From NCBI GenBank assembly GCA_017744855.1, contig JAGIAK010000005.1, positions 1-63,868 of the forward strand: a stretch of 63,868 bases of DNA, written 5' to 3'. The position numbers and the translations under genes are program-made. Position 1 is the first letter of the stretch; the number at the start of each line of letters is the position of its first letter. Below, piece after piece: positions 24,308-33,074 of the stretch. The notes below the pieces were generated by a model. It was given only the letters and a program-made list of their open reading frames with translations. It did not search any database and had not been told where the DNA came from. The stretch is from Microbacterium sp. GTDB taxonomy: Bacteria > Actinomycetota > Actinomycetes > Actinomycetales > Microbacteriaceae.

Positions 24308-25768
24308 TCAGCTCACACCCTTCATGAGTCGCAGCACGGGCTTGACGGAGAGCAGCAGCCCGGCGCCGACGAGGATGGCGATGGCGCCGAGGGTCGTGAA
24401 GTACGGCACCTCGTCGTCGGGGTTGTAGAAGCCCACCAGCCAGCCGGAGATGGCTGTGCCCAGGGCGATCGACAGGAAGAACAGCGCGACCATCTGGGTG
24501 TGGAACGCGGCGGGAGCGAGCTTGGTGGTCACCGAGAGTCCGACCGGGGAGATCAGCAGCTCAGCGACGGTGAAGACGAACAGGATGCCGACGATCGCCA
24601 ACAGCGGCGTGGAGTTCTCGCCGCCGCCCGCGAACGGCAGGAACAGCAGGAACGCGGCGCCCATCACCATCGCGCCCAGGGCGAACTTGACCGGGGTGGA
24701 CGGCTGGCGGCTGCCGAGGCGCGTCCAGATCACGGCGAACACGCCGGACAGGATGATGATGAACACGGGGTTGATCGACTGCACGGAGGAGACCGGGATC
24801 TCCAGCCCGAACAGGTGCCGGTCGAGGCGCTTGTCGGAGTAGACGGTGAGCACGGTGAACTGCTGCTGGTACAGCGACCAGAAGGCGACGCTGGTGACGA
24901 ACAGCGGCAGGAACGCCCACACCCGCGAACGCTCGGTCGCATCGATGCGACGGCTGGTGAGGATCACCGCGAAGTAGGCGACGGTGGCGACGAGGGCGCC
25001 GAGGATGACGATGAGCGAGAGGTTGTCGGCCCTGATCACGCCCAGCAGCACGAGCGCGGCGATCACCACCACGGCCGCCGCAGCGATCGCCCATACGAGA
25101 GGCAGGCGTGAGGAGGGCAGCGGGTTCGGCACGCGTCGCGCCTCGTCGGGGAGACGGCGTCGGCCGAACGAGTACTGCACCAGGCCGAGCGTCATGCCGA
25201 TCGCGGCGAGCCCGAAGCCGTAGTGGAAGCCGAGGCTCGACTGCAGGATGCCGGTGAGGATCGGACCCATGAACGCGCCCAGGTTGATGCCGAGGTAGAA
25301 CAGCGAGAACCCGGCATCCCTGCGCACGTCGTCCGCGGCGTAGAGGCTGCCGACCACGGACGTGGCGTTCGCCTTGAGGCCGCCGGAGCCGAGGGCGACG
25401 AGCACGAGGCCGACGCCGACGCCGAGCACCCCTGGGAGCACCGCGAGGGCGATGTGCCCCGCGACGATCACCATCGCGCTGAGGAAGAGCACGCGCTCCG
25501 ATCCGAGCAGCCGGTCGGCGAGCCAGGCGCCGAGGATCGTCGACAGGTACACCGAGCCGCCGTACGCGCCGACGATGCCGCCGGCGACAGCCGTCGGCAG
25601 CCCCAGACCGCCCTCGGTCGCCGAGTAGTAGAGGTAGATGAGCAGGATGCCCTGCATGCCGTAGAAGCTGAACCGCTCCCACATCTCCACGCCGAAGATG
25701 TGCACCAGCGCCCACGGTTGCCCGAAGAACCGAGTGTCGTGGTCGTCCGTCTTCTCTGTCGTGCTCAT
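24308..25768 (-). CDS. POT/PTR-family proton-coupled peptide transporter
   Basis: A 486-residue transporter of the POT family, which imports di- and tripeptides with protons. The ATG at 25768 begins MSTTEKTDDHDTRFFGQPWAL. The first-helix signature ExxERFxxYG appears as VEMWERFSFYGMQGILLIYL (about 25-44), and the conserved LGAWLADRLLGSERVLFLSA loop follows. About 12-14 helices fit the length. It has its own promoter, divergent from the HIT-like gene. Confidence 0.92.
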   Translation of the reverse strand: MSTTEKTDDHDTRFFGQPWALVHIFGVEMWERFSFYGMQGILLIYLYYSATEGGLGLPTAVAGGIVGAYGGSVYLSTILGAWLADRLLGSERVLFLSAMVIVAGHIALAVLPGVLGVGVGLVLVALGSGGLKANATSVVGSLYAADDVRRDAGFSLFYLGINLGAFMGPILTGILQSSLGFHYGFGLAAIGMTLGLVQYSFGRRRLPDEARRVPNPLPSSRLPLVWAIAAAAVVVIAALVLLGVIRADNLSLIVILGALVATVAYFAVILTSRRIDATERSRVWAFLPLFVTSVAFWSLYQQQFTVLTVYSDKRLDRHLFGLEIPVSSVQSINPVFIIILSGVFAVIWTRLGSRQPSTPVKFALGAMVMGAAFLLFLPFAGGGENSTPLLAIVGILFVFTVAELLISPVGLSVTTKLAPAAFHTQMVALFFLSIALGTAISGWLVGFYNPDDEVPYFTTLGAIAILVGAGLLLSVKPVLRLMKGVS

Positions 25769-25774
25769 CCCTCG

Positions 25775-25780
25775 ACGGTA
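25775..25780 (-). promoter_or_regulatory. Candidate leaderless -10 (TACCGT) of the peptide transporter
   Basis: TACCGT on the minus strand lies 6 nt before the ATG at 25768. Confidence 0.4.
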
Positions 25781-25815
25781 CTCCGACCGGGCCCTCGGCG
25801 TGGTTCGATGGGCGC

Positions 25816-26433
25816 ATGAGCGATTTCGAGCAGCATCCGGCCGACACTGACTGGCACCGCTGGGCGCCCATCGGCGAGACCCTCGACGCGAGCGGTGTGC
25901 CAGGCAGCGGCCCCGCCGAGAGCATCGCGGCCTTCGAACTGCTGCCGCTTGCCCCGATGCTCGTGCCCGAGAAGCCGCGCAGCGGCGAGCTCGACCCGTC
26001 GGAGTGTCCGTTGTGCGCACCGGCGGAGCACACGATCTGGCAGGACGACGACTGGCGGGTCAACGCGGGCTTCGCCGGACCGAGCGGGGTGCCGTTCGTC
26101 GGCGCGTTCTCGCCCCGCCGCCACGTGCGGCTGGAGGATGCGCCGATCGAGGTGCTCGCCGGGCTCGGTCCGCTCATGCAGCGCATCTCCGAAGCCGCGA
26201 AGGCCATCCCCGCCGTGGCGCGCGTGCACTTCTCGCGCTGGAACGACGGCTCGGCGCACCTGCACCTGTGGGCGTATGCGCGCCCGGCCGGCATGATGCA
26301 GGGGCGCGGGCCGATCCTGCCGTACTGGGAGCAGTGTCTGCCCGCGATGCCCGACGAGATGATGCGCGAGAACCTCGAGATCGTCGCGCACGGCCTCGCC
26401 GCCGGCGGCGGCGAGGCGTTCCCGAATCGCTGA
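25816..26433 (+). CDS. HIT-like protein
   Basis: A 205-residue soluble protein. A CxxC pair (SECPLCAP, about 68-71) and a later segment with HFSRWNDGSAHLHLWAYARP (about 137-156) recall the HIT/GalT fold, where HxHxx residues act on nucleoside phosphates. Only two His lie in the HLH motif and the third is Trp, so the classic HxHxHxx triad is incomplete. Its activity is therefore uncertain. Confidence 0.65.
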   Translation: MSDFEQHPADTDWHRWAPIGETLDASGVPGSGPAESIAAFELLPLAPMLVPEKPRSGELDPSECPLCAPAEHTIWQDDDWRVNAGFAGPSGVPFVGAFSPRRHVRLEDAPIEVLAGLGPLMQRISEAAKAIPAVARVHFSRWNDGSAHLHLWAYARPAGMMQGRGPILPYWEQCLPAMPDEMMRENLEIVAHGLAAGGGEAFPNR

Positions 26434-26445
26434 GCGTGACCCCGG

Positions 26446-26493
26446 GTTTCGCCGCCCCGGTTTCGCGACCCTGTTTCGCGGCCCCGGTTTCGC
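26446..26493. repeat. Four GTTTCGC-centred 13-14 bp tandem repeats
   Basis: GTTTCGC occurs at 26446, 26460, 26473 and 26487, each preceded by a C/G-rich tract (mostly ccccg). The array fills the gap between the HIT-like and GNAT genes. It does not form an obvious hairpin. Confidence 0.7.
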
Positions 26494-26511
26494 GTCAGGG
26501 GCGATCGGGGA

Positions 26512-26517
26512 CAGACT
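26512..26517 (+). promoter_or_regulatory. Candidate leaderless -10 (CAGACT) of the GNAT gene
   Basis: CAGACT lies 6 nt before the GTG at 26524, which favours that GTG over the one at 26518. Confidence 0.35.
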
Positions 26518-26523
26518 GTGAGG

Positions 26524-27216
26524 GTGCGAACCATCCGTGATCTCGACACCGTTGAACTGATCCTCGACGCGCAGGCTCTGCTGGACTCCATCCGGGGACC
26601 CGAGCGCGTCATCGACGCCGGCACGCTGATGGCGCTGCAGCAGTCGGGCAACTACGTCGTCGGGCTCTTCGACGACGAGGGTGGCGAGGAGCGGATGGTC
26701 GGCGCGTCGATCGCATTCTTCGGCGAGCCGGGCCGTCGGGCGATGCACTCGCACATCACGGCGCTGCTGCCCGAGTACCGCGGACGCGGTTGGGGGCGGG
26801 AGCTCAAGGAGCACCAGCGGCAGTGGGCGTTCTCGCGTGAGGTCGGACGGATCACCTGGACCTACGACCCGCTGGTCGCGCGCAACGCGCACTTCTTCCT
26901 CACCGTGCTCGGCGCCCGCGTGACCGGGTACTCCGTGAACCGCTACGGCATCTTCGGCGGCGGCGACGCGGGCGACGAGAGCGATCGCCTCGACGTCGAG
27001 TGGGCGCTCGCCGACATCGCGAAGCCCCCGGGGCCGGACGCGGTGGTCGCCACCCTCGGCATCCCCGCCGACATCGAGGCGATGCGGCCGTCCGATCCAG
27101 ACGCCGCCCATCAGTGGCGTCTGCGCCTCCGCACCGAGATGGAGGAGCTGCTCGGCCGCGGACTGCGCATCGCCGGCTTCGACGTCGACCAGGGCTACCT
27201 CTTCACGGCATCCTGA
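26524..27216 (+). CDS. GNAT-family N-acetyltransferase
   Basis: About 230 residues. The acetyl-CoA binding motif A is at roughly 80-100 ([25 protein letters not shown], with the RGRGWG pyrophosphate loop). The downstream [33 protein letters not shown] is typical of the COG3375-type predicted acetyltransferases of Actinobacteria. The start could be GTG 26518 or 26524; the second is preferred from the spacing of the CAGACT hexamer. Substrate unknown. Confidence 0.82.
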   Translation: MRTIRDLDTVELILDAQALLDSIRGPERVIDAGTLMALQQSGNYVVGLFDDEGGEERMVGASIAFFGEPGRRAMHSHITALLPEYRGRGWGRELKEHQRQWAFSREVGRITWTYDPLVARNAHFFLTVLGARVTGYSVNRYGIFGGGDAGDESDRLDVEWALADIAKPPGPDAVVATLGIPADIEAMRPSDPDAAHQWRLRLRTEMEELLGRGLRIAGFDVDQGYLFTAS

Positions 27217-27264
27217 GCCATCCCGCCCTGCACCGACCGGGGGTGGCGGCCGACCCGGCGCGGA

Positions 27265-27270
27265 TAGAAT
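27265..27270 (+). promoter_or_regulatory. Candidate -10 (TAGAAT) of glyS
   Basis: TAGAAT abuts a perfect palindrome at the expected transcription start. No convincing -35 is visible. Confidence 0.5.
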
Positions 27271-27298
27271 GAGAACGCCCGTGATCACGGGCGTTCTC
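27271..27298. repeat. Perfect 28-bp palindrome at the glyS transcription start
   Basis: Two 14-bp arms with no spacer, GAGAACGCCCGTGA followed directly by its inverse complement. It sits right after the -10 and 24 bp before the start codon, where a repressor operator or a 5' mRNA hairpin would act. Confidence 0.85.
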
Positions 27299-27322
27299 CC
27301 GCATCCGACCATTGGAGCCACC

Positions 27323-28708
27323 ATGGCCGAACAGTCCCGTCTCGACAAGGTCATCGCCCTCGCCCGCCACCGCGGTTTCGTGTTCCAGGCGGGTGAGATC
27401 TACGGCGGTTCCCGGTCGGCCTGGGACTACGGACCCCTCGGCACCGAGCTCAAGGAGAACATCCGCCGGCAGTGGTGGCAGACGTTCGTGCGCGGCCGCG
27501 GCGACATGGTCGGCCTCGACTCCTCGATCATCCTGCCCAAGCGCGTGTGGGAGGCTTCCGGCCACGTCGCGACCTTCACCGATCCGCTCGTCGAGTGCCT
27601 CAGCTGCCACAAGCGCTTCCGCGCCGACAACCTCATCGAGGACTTCGAGGCCCGCAAGGGCCGCAAGGCCGAGAACGGACTCGCCGACGTGCCCTGCCCC
27701 AACTGCGGCACCAAGGGGCAGTACACCGAGCCCAAGTCGTTCTCCGGCCTCGTGAAGACCTACCTCGGCGTCGTCGACGACGAGTCGGGCCTGCACTATC
27801 TGCGTCCCGAGACGGCGCAGGGCATCTTCGTGAACTTCTCCAACGTGCTCACCGCCTCGCGCAAGAAGCCCCCGTTCGGCATCGGCCAGGTCGGCAAGGC
27901 GTTCCGCAACGAGATCACCCCCGGCAACTTCATCTTCCGCACCCGTGAATTCGAGCAGATGGAGATCGAGTACTTCACGCCTCCGGCCGAGGCGCAGGAG
28001 TGGTTCGAGCACTGGGTCGAGGCCTGCTGGAACTGGTTCATCGACCTGGGCATCGACCCCGAGAACATGCGCCAGTTCGACGTGCCAGAGGAGGACCGCG
28101 CGCACTACTCCGCCGGCACCATCGACGTCGAGTACCGCTTCGGTTTCCAGGGCAAGGAGTGGGGCGAGCTCATGGGCGTCGCCAACCGCACCGACTACGA
28201 CCTGTCCAGCCACAGCGAGGCATCCGGCTCGTCGCTGTCGTACTTCGACCAGGCCTCGGGCGAGCGGTACACGCCGTATGTCATCGAGCCGTCGTTCGGC
28301 CTCACCCGCGCGATGATGGCGTTCCTCGTCGACGCGTACGTCGAGGAGGAGGTGCCGAACGCCAAGGGCGGCACCGACGTGCGCACCGTGCTGCGTCTCG
28401 ACCCGCGCCTCGCGCCGGTCAAGGTCGCGGTGCTTCCGCTGAGCCGCAACGAGAACCTCTCGCCGCTCGCGCGCGAGGTCGCCGACACGCTCCGCGGCTC
28501 CTGGGCCATCGACTTCGACGACGCCGGCGCCATCGGCCGCCGCTACCGTCGCCAGGACGAGATCGGCACGCCGTTCTGCGTGACCGTCGACTTCGACTCG
28601 CTCGACGACCGTGCTGTCACCGTGCGCGACCGCGACACGATGGCGCAGGAGCGCGTCTCGATCGACGATCTGCACCAGTACCTCGCGGAGCGCCTGAAGG
28701 GCGCCTGA
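27323..28708 (+). CDS. glyS: Glycyl-tRNA synthetase (single-chain, class II)
   Basis: A 461-residue alpha2-type GlyRS, which charges tRNA-Gly. The ATG follows ttggag. Class II motifs are seen in order: motif 1 around the N-terminal [14 protein letters not shown] region, a zinc-binding insert with two CxxC pairs (LSCHKRF and [12 protein letters not shown]), motif 2 ([13 protein letters not shown]: [30 protein letters not shown]), and motif 3 ([15 protein letters not shown]). The anticodon-binding domain occupies the last 100 residues. Ends at a strong bidirectional hairpin. Confidence 0.97.
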   Translation: MAEQSRLDKVIALARHRGFVFQAGEIYGGSRSAWDYGPLGTELKENIRRQWWQTFVRGRGDMVGLDSSIILPKRVWEASGHVATFTDPLVECLSCHKRFRADNLIEDFEARKGRKAENGLADVPCPNCGTKGQYTEPKSFSGLVKTYLGVVDDESGLHYLRPETAQGIFVNFSNVLTASRKKPPFGIGQVGKAFRNEITPGNFIFRTREFEQMEIEYFTPPAEAQEWFEHWVEACWNWFIDLGIDPENMRQFDVPEEDRAHYSAGTIDVEYRFGFQGKEWGELMGVANRTDYDLSSHSEASGSSLSYFDQASGERYTPYVIEPSFGLTRAMMAFLVDAYVEEEVPNAKGGTDVRTVLRLDPRLAPVKVAVLPLSRNENLSPLAREVADTLRGSWAIDFDDAGAIGRRYRRQDEIGTPFCVTVDFDSLDDRAVTVRDRDTMAQERVSIDDLHQYLAERLKGA

Positions 28709-28714
28709 GAGAGT

Positions 28715-28758
28715 GCGGCCGGAGCCCTGACCCGCGGTCTGGTCAGGGCTCCGACCGC
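28715..28758. terminator. Bidirectional terminator between glyS and the AraC-type gene
   Basis: A 13-bp perfect stem (28720-28732 with 28741-28753) extends by four more pairs beyond one mismatch, with an 8-nt loop. It overlaps the end of the AraC-type coding region. Confidence 0.8.
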
Positions 28759-29684
28759 TCATCGGCGTCGACCTCGCGCAGCGCGCGCGACAGAGCGGCG
28801 GTGGACGCGAACCCCACCGCCCTGGCGATCTCCTCCGCGGTCGACGACGGCGAGGTCTGGTGCAGCCGCAGCGCGCCCCGTGCGCGGACGTCGTTCACCT
28901 GCGCGATGGCGGTGGTCCCCTCGGCCTTGAACGCGAGCTGGAGCGTGCGGCCGGAGACGCCGAGACGTCGCGCCGCCCCACCCACGGAGAAGAGCGGATC
29001 TGCGTGGTCGGCGACGATCAGCGCCATCGCCCTGGCGAACAGGCTCGGCGGTGGGGGATCCTCGCCTGCGACCTGGGAGAAGAGGGTGCGGGTGACCTGG
29101 CGCGCCGCCATCTTGAGCGGGGCGACGGCGTCGCTGCTTCGGGTGGAGATCCGGCACAGGCCGGAGATGAACATGACCGACGGGGAGAGTATGGCGGGGT
29201 CGGGGCACGTCGTCTCCGTGCGCGAGGTCGACGGCAGCGACACCTCCTCGAGCACGGCGGGGGAGACGCTGGCGTAGACCACCTCGTTCTCCTCCTCGGT
29301 GAGTCTGATCGTGACCGCGTCGTCTCCCGGCGTGATCAGCGCCACGCCGGGGCGTCGAAGCACCACGCCATCGGTCTCGACGTCGAGTCCTCCGGCGCGC
29401 GTGATGATGAGGAGAGCCCGATCGATCGACTTCTCGTCACGCGGCCACAGCACCTCGGTGGGCGAGGAGTTGACGTGCGCGAAGGTCATGAACGGGAAGA
29501 GCGCGATCCTGGCGCGGAGCGGACGGGAGGCGCCGACCCCGAGGATGCGCATGTTCGAGAACCTCAGGAAGCCCGCGAGCTCCTCGTTCTGCATCCAGTC
29601 GACCCCGTGGCGGAGCTCGAAGTCAGCCCGGTGCAGCACCGTCGAGTCGAAGAGCCGCAGTCTCTCCGCGCGCCGAACGCCCAT
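28743..29684 (-). CDS. AraC-family transcriptional regulator
   Basis: A 313-residue regulator. Residues about 15-190 look like a beta-rich ligand-binding region of the AraC-binding-like type (FMTFAHVNSSPTEV, RPGVALITPGDDAVTIRL). Two HTH motifs occupy about 210-305: DPLFSVGGAARRLGVSGRTLQLAFK and STAEEIARAVGFASTAALSRALRE. An RBS (ggaggc) precedes the ATG. The target is unknown, and no catabolic operon is adjacent. Confidence 0.88.
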   Translation of the reverse strand: MGVRRAERLRLFDSTVLHRADFELRHGVDWMQNEELAGFLRFSNMRILGVGASRPLRARIALFPFMTFAHVNSSPTEVLWPRDEKSIDRALLIITRAGGLDVETDGVVLRRPGVALITPGDDAVTIRLTEEENEVVYASVSPAVLEEVSLPSTSRTETTCPDPAILSPSVMFISGLCRISTRSSDAVAPLKMAARQVTRTLFSQVAGEDPPPPSLFARAMALIVADHADPLFSVGGAARRLGVSGRTLQLAFKAEGTTAIAQVNDVRARGALRLHQTSPSSTAEEIARAVGFASTAALSRALREVDADERSEP

Positions 29685-29805
29685 GGTCGCCTCCGCATCG
29701 AAGCCGCTCGCGCCGTCTGTCGAGTACAGACGGGCATCGCGTGGATACCAGAATGCACCTACGTCGGCTCGTGACGCACCTGCGTGACGGCGGCGTGTCC
29801 GCGTG

Positions 29806-30231
29806 TCAGGCGGTGATCGTCAGGTGCATCGCTGGCGAACCTCCGGCCTCGACCCAGTCGAGAGAGCAGTGCAGGATGCCGCGGAGCACGTCGAGGTCGA
29901 TCTGCTCGAGATCGGGCAGGTACAGGCAGCCGGTTCCCGAGGTGTGCGGTCCGAGCCGTGCGAGTGCCTCGGCGTGGGCGTCGACGCCGTCGAGGAGGTA
30001 GATGGTCGTGGCCGAGCGCCGTGGCGCGAACCCCAGCACAGGGGAGTCGCCCTCGGTGCCCGTGGGGTAGCGGTAGTGGCACGCGCCGAACCCGATGATG
30101 GTTCCCCAGGTCTGCGGTTCGCGGCCGGTGAGCTCCTGCAGCAAGGCGGTGAGCGTCGCGGCGTCGCGGCGACGTGCGGCGGGTGCCGCGCGCGCGATCA
30201 GCCCCGCGACGTCGGTGCCCGTGGGTTTCAC
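29806..30231 (-). CDS. DUF1801-domain protein
   Basis: A 141-residue soluble protein. The segment from about 30 to 135 matches DUF1801: TWGTIIGFGACHYRYPTG, TTIYLLDGVDAHAEALARLGPHTSGTGCLYLPDLEQIDLDVLRGIL. The function of the domain is undefined. The GTG start overlaps the stop of the HhH-GPD gene (GTGA), so the two are translationally coupled; a part in the same repair process is a guess. Confidence 0.82.
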   Translation of the reverse strand: MKPTGTDVAGLIARAAPAARRRDAATLTALLQELTGREPQTWGTIIGFGACHYRYPTGTEGDSPVLGFAPRRSATTIYLLDGVDAHAEALARLGPHTSGTGCLYLPDLEQIDLDVLRGILHCSLDWVEAGGSPAMHLTITA

Positions 30232-30800
30232 GCGCCCGCCTTGGCTGCGGCCTTCATCGCCTTCTTGTGCTCGCGGACCTTGGTCAGAGACTCGGGGGAG
30301 ACGATGTCGGCGACGCTGCGGAAGGAGCCGTCCTCGCCGTACGGGGCGGAGGCTTCGCGCCAGCCTTCTCCCGTGAAGCCGTACTGCTTGCCGAGCAGCG
30401 CGAGGAAGATCTTCGCCTTCTGCTCGCCGAAGCCGGGCAGGGCCTTCAGCCGCGTGAGCACCTCGGCGCCGGAGGGGGAGCCCTGCGTCCACAGCGCCGC
30501 GGCGTCGCCGCCCCAGGTGTCGACGAGATCCTGGCACAGCGTCTGCACCCTGGCGGCCATCGAGCCGGGGAAGCGGTGCACGGCTGGCGTCTGCTTGAAC
30601 GCCTCGAGGAACTCCTCAGGGTCCATGCGCGCGATGGTCGCGGCATCCGCCGCCCCCGTGCGCTGCTCGATCTTGAGGGGACCGGCGAACGCGGTCTCCA
30701 TGGGCACCTGCTGATCGAGCAGCATGCCCACCAGCAGGGCCAGCGGGTTGTCGGTGAGCAGGGCGTCTGCGGCGGTGTCTCCGGTGATGTGAAGGGCCAT
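30228..30800 (-). CDS. HhH-GPD-type base-excision DNA repair protein
   Basis: A 190-residue protein of the small actinobacterial HhH-GPD class. MALHITGDTAADALLTDNPLALLVGMLLDQQVPMETAF (1-38) is the usual N-terminus, and the helix-hairpin-helix reads LKALPGFGEQKAKIFLALLGKQ (about 125-146). No iron-sulfur cluster cysteines are present. The family may act as a DNA glycosylase, but the lesion is unknown. It is coupled to the DUF1801 gene. Confidence 0.88.
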   Translation of the reverse strand: MALHITGDTAADALLTDNPLALLVGMLLDQQVPMETAFAGPLKIEQRTGAADAATIARMDPEEFLEAFKQTPAVHRFPGSMAARVQTLCQDLVDTWGGDAAALWTQGSPSGAEVLTRLKALPGFGEQKAKIFLALLGKQYGFTGEGWREASAPYGEDGSFRSVADIVSPESLTKVREHKKAMKAAAKAGA

Positions 30801-30829
30801 GGGTCCAGTCTCGCACTCGCTCTTGGGCG

Positions 30830-31300
30830 TCAACGGCTTCCCGCAGAAATGGCGCGCGTGATCGCGCGCGCGTCCTCGTCGAGAAGAGACCTGTCGCGTT
30901 CGGATCCGACGTGCGTGAGCGAGGTCCAACCATCCCCGGCTGTGCGAGGTATGACGTGCAGATGAAAGTGAAAGACGGTTTGGAAGGCGGCCTGGCCATC
31001 ACAGAGGAGGAGATTGATCCCCTCGCATGAGATCGTCGAACGCCGAATCGCCCGGGACAGCTCGTGACCCACAGACCACGCGTGAGCACTCGTGGATCGA
31101 TCGAGGCCTTCAAGCCCCGCCGCATGGATGCGCGGAACGATCAAGAGATGTCCTCTGGTGACGGGATATCGGTCCATGAACGCCACCACTGCCGCGTCTT
31201 CGTAGACGATGCTGGCCTCTTCCCGCCCGGATGCGATCGCACAGAAGACGCAGCTTCGCCCCGCCACTTCATCCGTCTGCGTCATCAGGTCATCGTTCAC
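30830..31300 (-). CDS. HIT-family nucleotide-binding protein
   Basis: About 156 residues with a complete histidine triad (FHFHLHVIPR) near residues 108-117, plus CVFCAIASGREEASIVYEDAAVVAFMD near the N-terminus. HIT proteins hydrolyse nucleoside phosphoramidates and related phosphate esters. The GTG at 31300 has gagggg upstream and overlaps the previous gene; an ATG at 31285 is the alternative. The CxxC and family layout are intact. Confidence 0.88.
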   Translation of the reverse strand: MNDDLMTQTDEVAGRSCVFCAIASGREEASIVYEDAAVVAFMDRYPVTRGHLLIVPRIHAAGLEGLDRSTSAHAWSVGHELSRAIRRSTISCEGINLLLCDGQAAFQTVFHFHLHVIPRTAGDGWTSLTHVGSERDRSLLDEDARAITRAISAGSR

Positions 31301-31541
31301 CGGGTGCACCCCTCGCGTGGCCAAGCCGCAGCGTCGGGATCGGCCCCTCGAGGCGCGCGATGGCGACCTTCATCTCGACGAGGTCGCCCTCGATACGGTC
31401 GAACCGGTCATCGATCCTGTCGAACCTCGACTCCAGGGCCTTGGATTGGCGCGCGAGCATGCCGGCCACCCCGCCGAGCACGGTGAGGGTGAAGGCGAAG
31501 AGCGCGATGATCATCGCGAGCACATCCGGTGACACGAACAC
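31290..31541 (-). CDS. Small single-TM protein with coiled coil
   Basis: An 83-residue protein: an N-terminal membrane helix (residues 7-30, DVLAMIIALFAFTLTVLGGVAGML) and then a heptad-like helix with an internal repeat (RFDRIDDRFDRIEGDLVEMK, 39-58). The GTG start has a gggag RBS. Its end overlaps the HIT gene by 11 bp. The topology suggests a cytoplasmic coiled coil tethered to the membrane. Family not recognised. Confidence 0.68.
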   Translation of the reverse strand: MFVSPDVLAMIIALFAFTLTVLGGVAGMLARQSKALESRFDRIDDRFDRIEGDLVEMKVAIARLEGPIPTLRLGHARGAPGER

Positions 31542-31679
31542 CCTCCCATTCTGCGTCGCCTCCGCGGCGACGTCACGGGGTCGACGATATGCAGTGCGGG
31601 CAGTTGCGATCCGTCGACGGAGATCGAATCGACGGGTTCGGTGGAGAACGCCTGATCGAGGCGGGATGTGGAGGAGCGC

Positions 31680-32978
31680 TCAGGCGGTGGCGGATGCCGC
31701 AGCGCCCGGCTGCTCCGGCTCGATGCCGTAGAGCGCGGCGAGCGCGGTGGTGAAGTCCTCGGCGCGCCCGGTCGCGGCGAGCTCGTGCGCCCGCACGGTC
31801 GGCGTGTGCAGCAGCACTCCGGCGAGGTGCCGCAGAGCCTGCTCGACCTTGCCGTCCTCATCGCCCCTGGTGCGGGCGCGGTCGATCTCGGTCTCGAGCA
31901 GCGCGAAGATGTGCGAGCGCAGCGCGACGACGGAGGGCGTGACGCTCTGCCGCTCTCCGACGACGTGGAAGGTGTCGGCGGCCTCGCGCACGACGGTGCG
32001 CGCGGCATCCGTGGCCTGCAGCTCCTCGAGCGGAGCGTGCAGGCGGATGGTCTCGAGATCGAGCAGGGCGACGCCTTCGAGCGTCGCGACGGCCGGGTCG
32101 ACGTTGCGGGGCATGCCCAGGTCGACGACCAGCTGACTGTGCGCGCCGACGGGACAGCCGGCGGTCGCCGCGCCGACGACGGGTCGGCGCAGGTGCTCGG
32201 GGCCGAGCACGGGCTCCGTCGCCGTCGTGCAGGTGATGAGCAGGCTCGATCGTGCGGCCGTGCGTGCGTAGTCCTCGGCGAGCACCGGACGGATGCCGTG
32301 CTTCGCGGCGAAGATCTCGGCGCGACCGGAGGGCGAGTAGACGGAGATGTTCTCGGCGCCGCGCTCGCGGAGCGTGGCGAGGGTGACGGCGGCGTACGCG
32401 CCTGTGCCGACGAGGAGCACGCGCTCCGCCGACCAGTCGGCGATGCGGCTGTCGGCGAGCTCGAGCGCGAGGCGCACGAGCGAGCGGCCGGCGCGACCCA
32501 GAGCGGTGACGTTCTTCACCTTGCGCTGGGCCTGGCTGGCACGCTGGAACAGTCGCTCGAGCTCAGGAGAGGTGGTGCCGTCCTTGCGTGCGGACTTCAG
32601 CGCTCGACGCACCTGCCCGGCGATCTCCCCCTCGCCGGACACGACCGACTCGAGTCCCGACGCGACGGAGAACAGGTGCTCGGCGACCCGGCGACCGGAG
32701 TGCACGGCGTAGGCGCCGTCGAGCTCGGCGGCGGAGACGCCCGTCGCGGACTCGACCGCTTCGAGCACGGCCTCGACGCCGATGGCTCCGGCGGCCGTGA
32801 CCGGCTCGTCCATCTCGACGTACGCCTCGAAGCGGTTGCACGTCGCCAGCACGACCGCACCCTGCACGCACGGCGTCAGCTCCACGAGGGTGGAGGCGAC
32901 GTCATCGGGGGTGCGGCTCAGGCGTTCGAGCAACTCGAAGGAGGCGGTCTGGTGACTCGCCGTCACACACAGCAGCAC
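31680..32978 (-). CDS. hemA: Glutamyl-tRNA reductase
   Basis: A 432-residue enzyme that reduces glutamyl-tRNA-Glu to glutamate-1-semialdehyde, the first committed step of C5 heme synthesis. The catalytic Cys47 is in VVLATCNRFEAY. SGLESVVSGEGEIAGQVRRAL is the conserved substrate loop; the NADPH-binding fold (ERVLLVGTGAYAAVTLATL) and the C-terminal dimerisation helices follow. Starts at GTG, with a TAGAAT hexamer 7 nt before it. Divergent from hemE, so heme genes leave this region in both directions. Confidence 0.95.
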   Translation of the reverse strand: MLLCVTASHQTASFELLERLSRTPDDVASTLVELTPCVQGAVVLATCNRFEAYVEMDEPVTAAGAIGVEAVLEAVESATGVSAAELDGAYAVHSGRRVAEHLFSVASGLESVVSGEGEIAGQVRRALKSARKDGTTSPELERLFQRASQAQRKVKNVTALGRAGRSLVRLALELADSRIADWSAERVLLVGTGAYAAVTLATLRERGAENISVYSPSGRAEIFAAKHGIRPVLAEDYARTAARSSLLITCTTATEPVLGPEHLRRPVVGAATAGCPVGAHSQLVVDLGMPRNVDPAVATLEGVALLDLETIRLHAPLEELQATDAARTVVREAADTFHVVGERQSVTPSVVALRSHIFALLETEIDRARTRGDEDGKVEQALRHLAGVLLHTPTVRAHELAATGRAEDFTTALAALYGIEPEQPGAAASATA

Positions 32979-32985
32979 GTCGTCG

Positions 32986-32991
32986 ATTCTA
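32986..32991 (-). promoter_or_regulatory. Candidate leaderless -10 (TAGAAT) of hemA
   Basis: TAGAAT on the minus strand lies 7 nt before the GTG at 32978. Confidence 0.5.
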
Positions 32992-33074
32992 CCCGAGGGT
33001 TCGGACTGGTCGGCCGGCGACCGACTCCCGGCGTCTCCGGCCAGCTCATAGCGGGCGGATGACAGGATGGGGGG

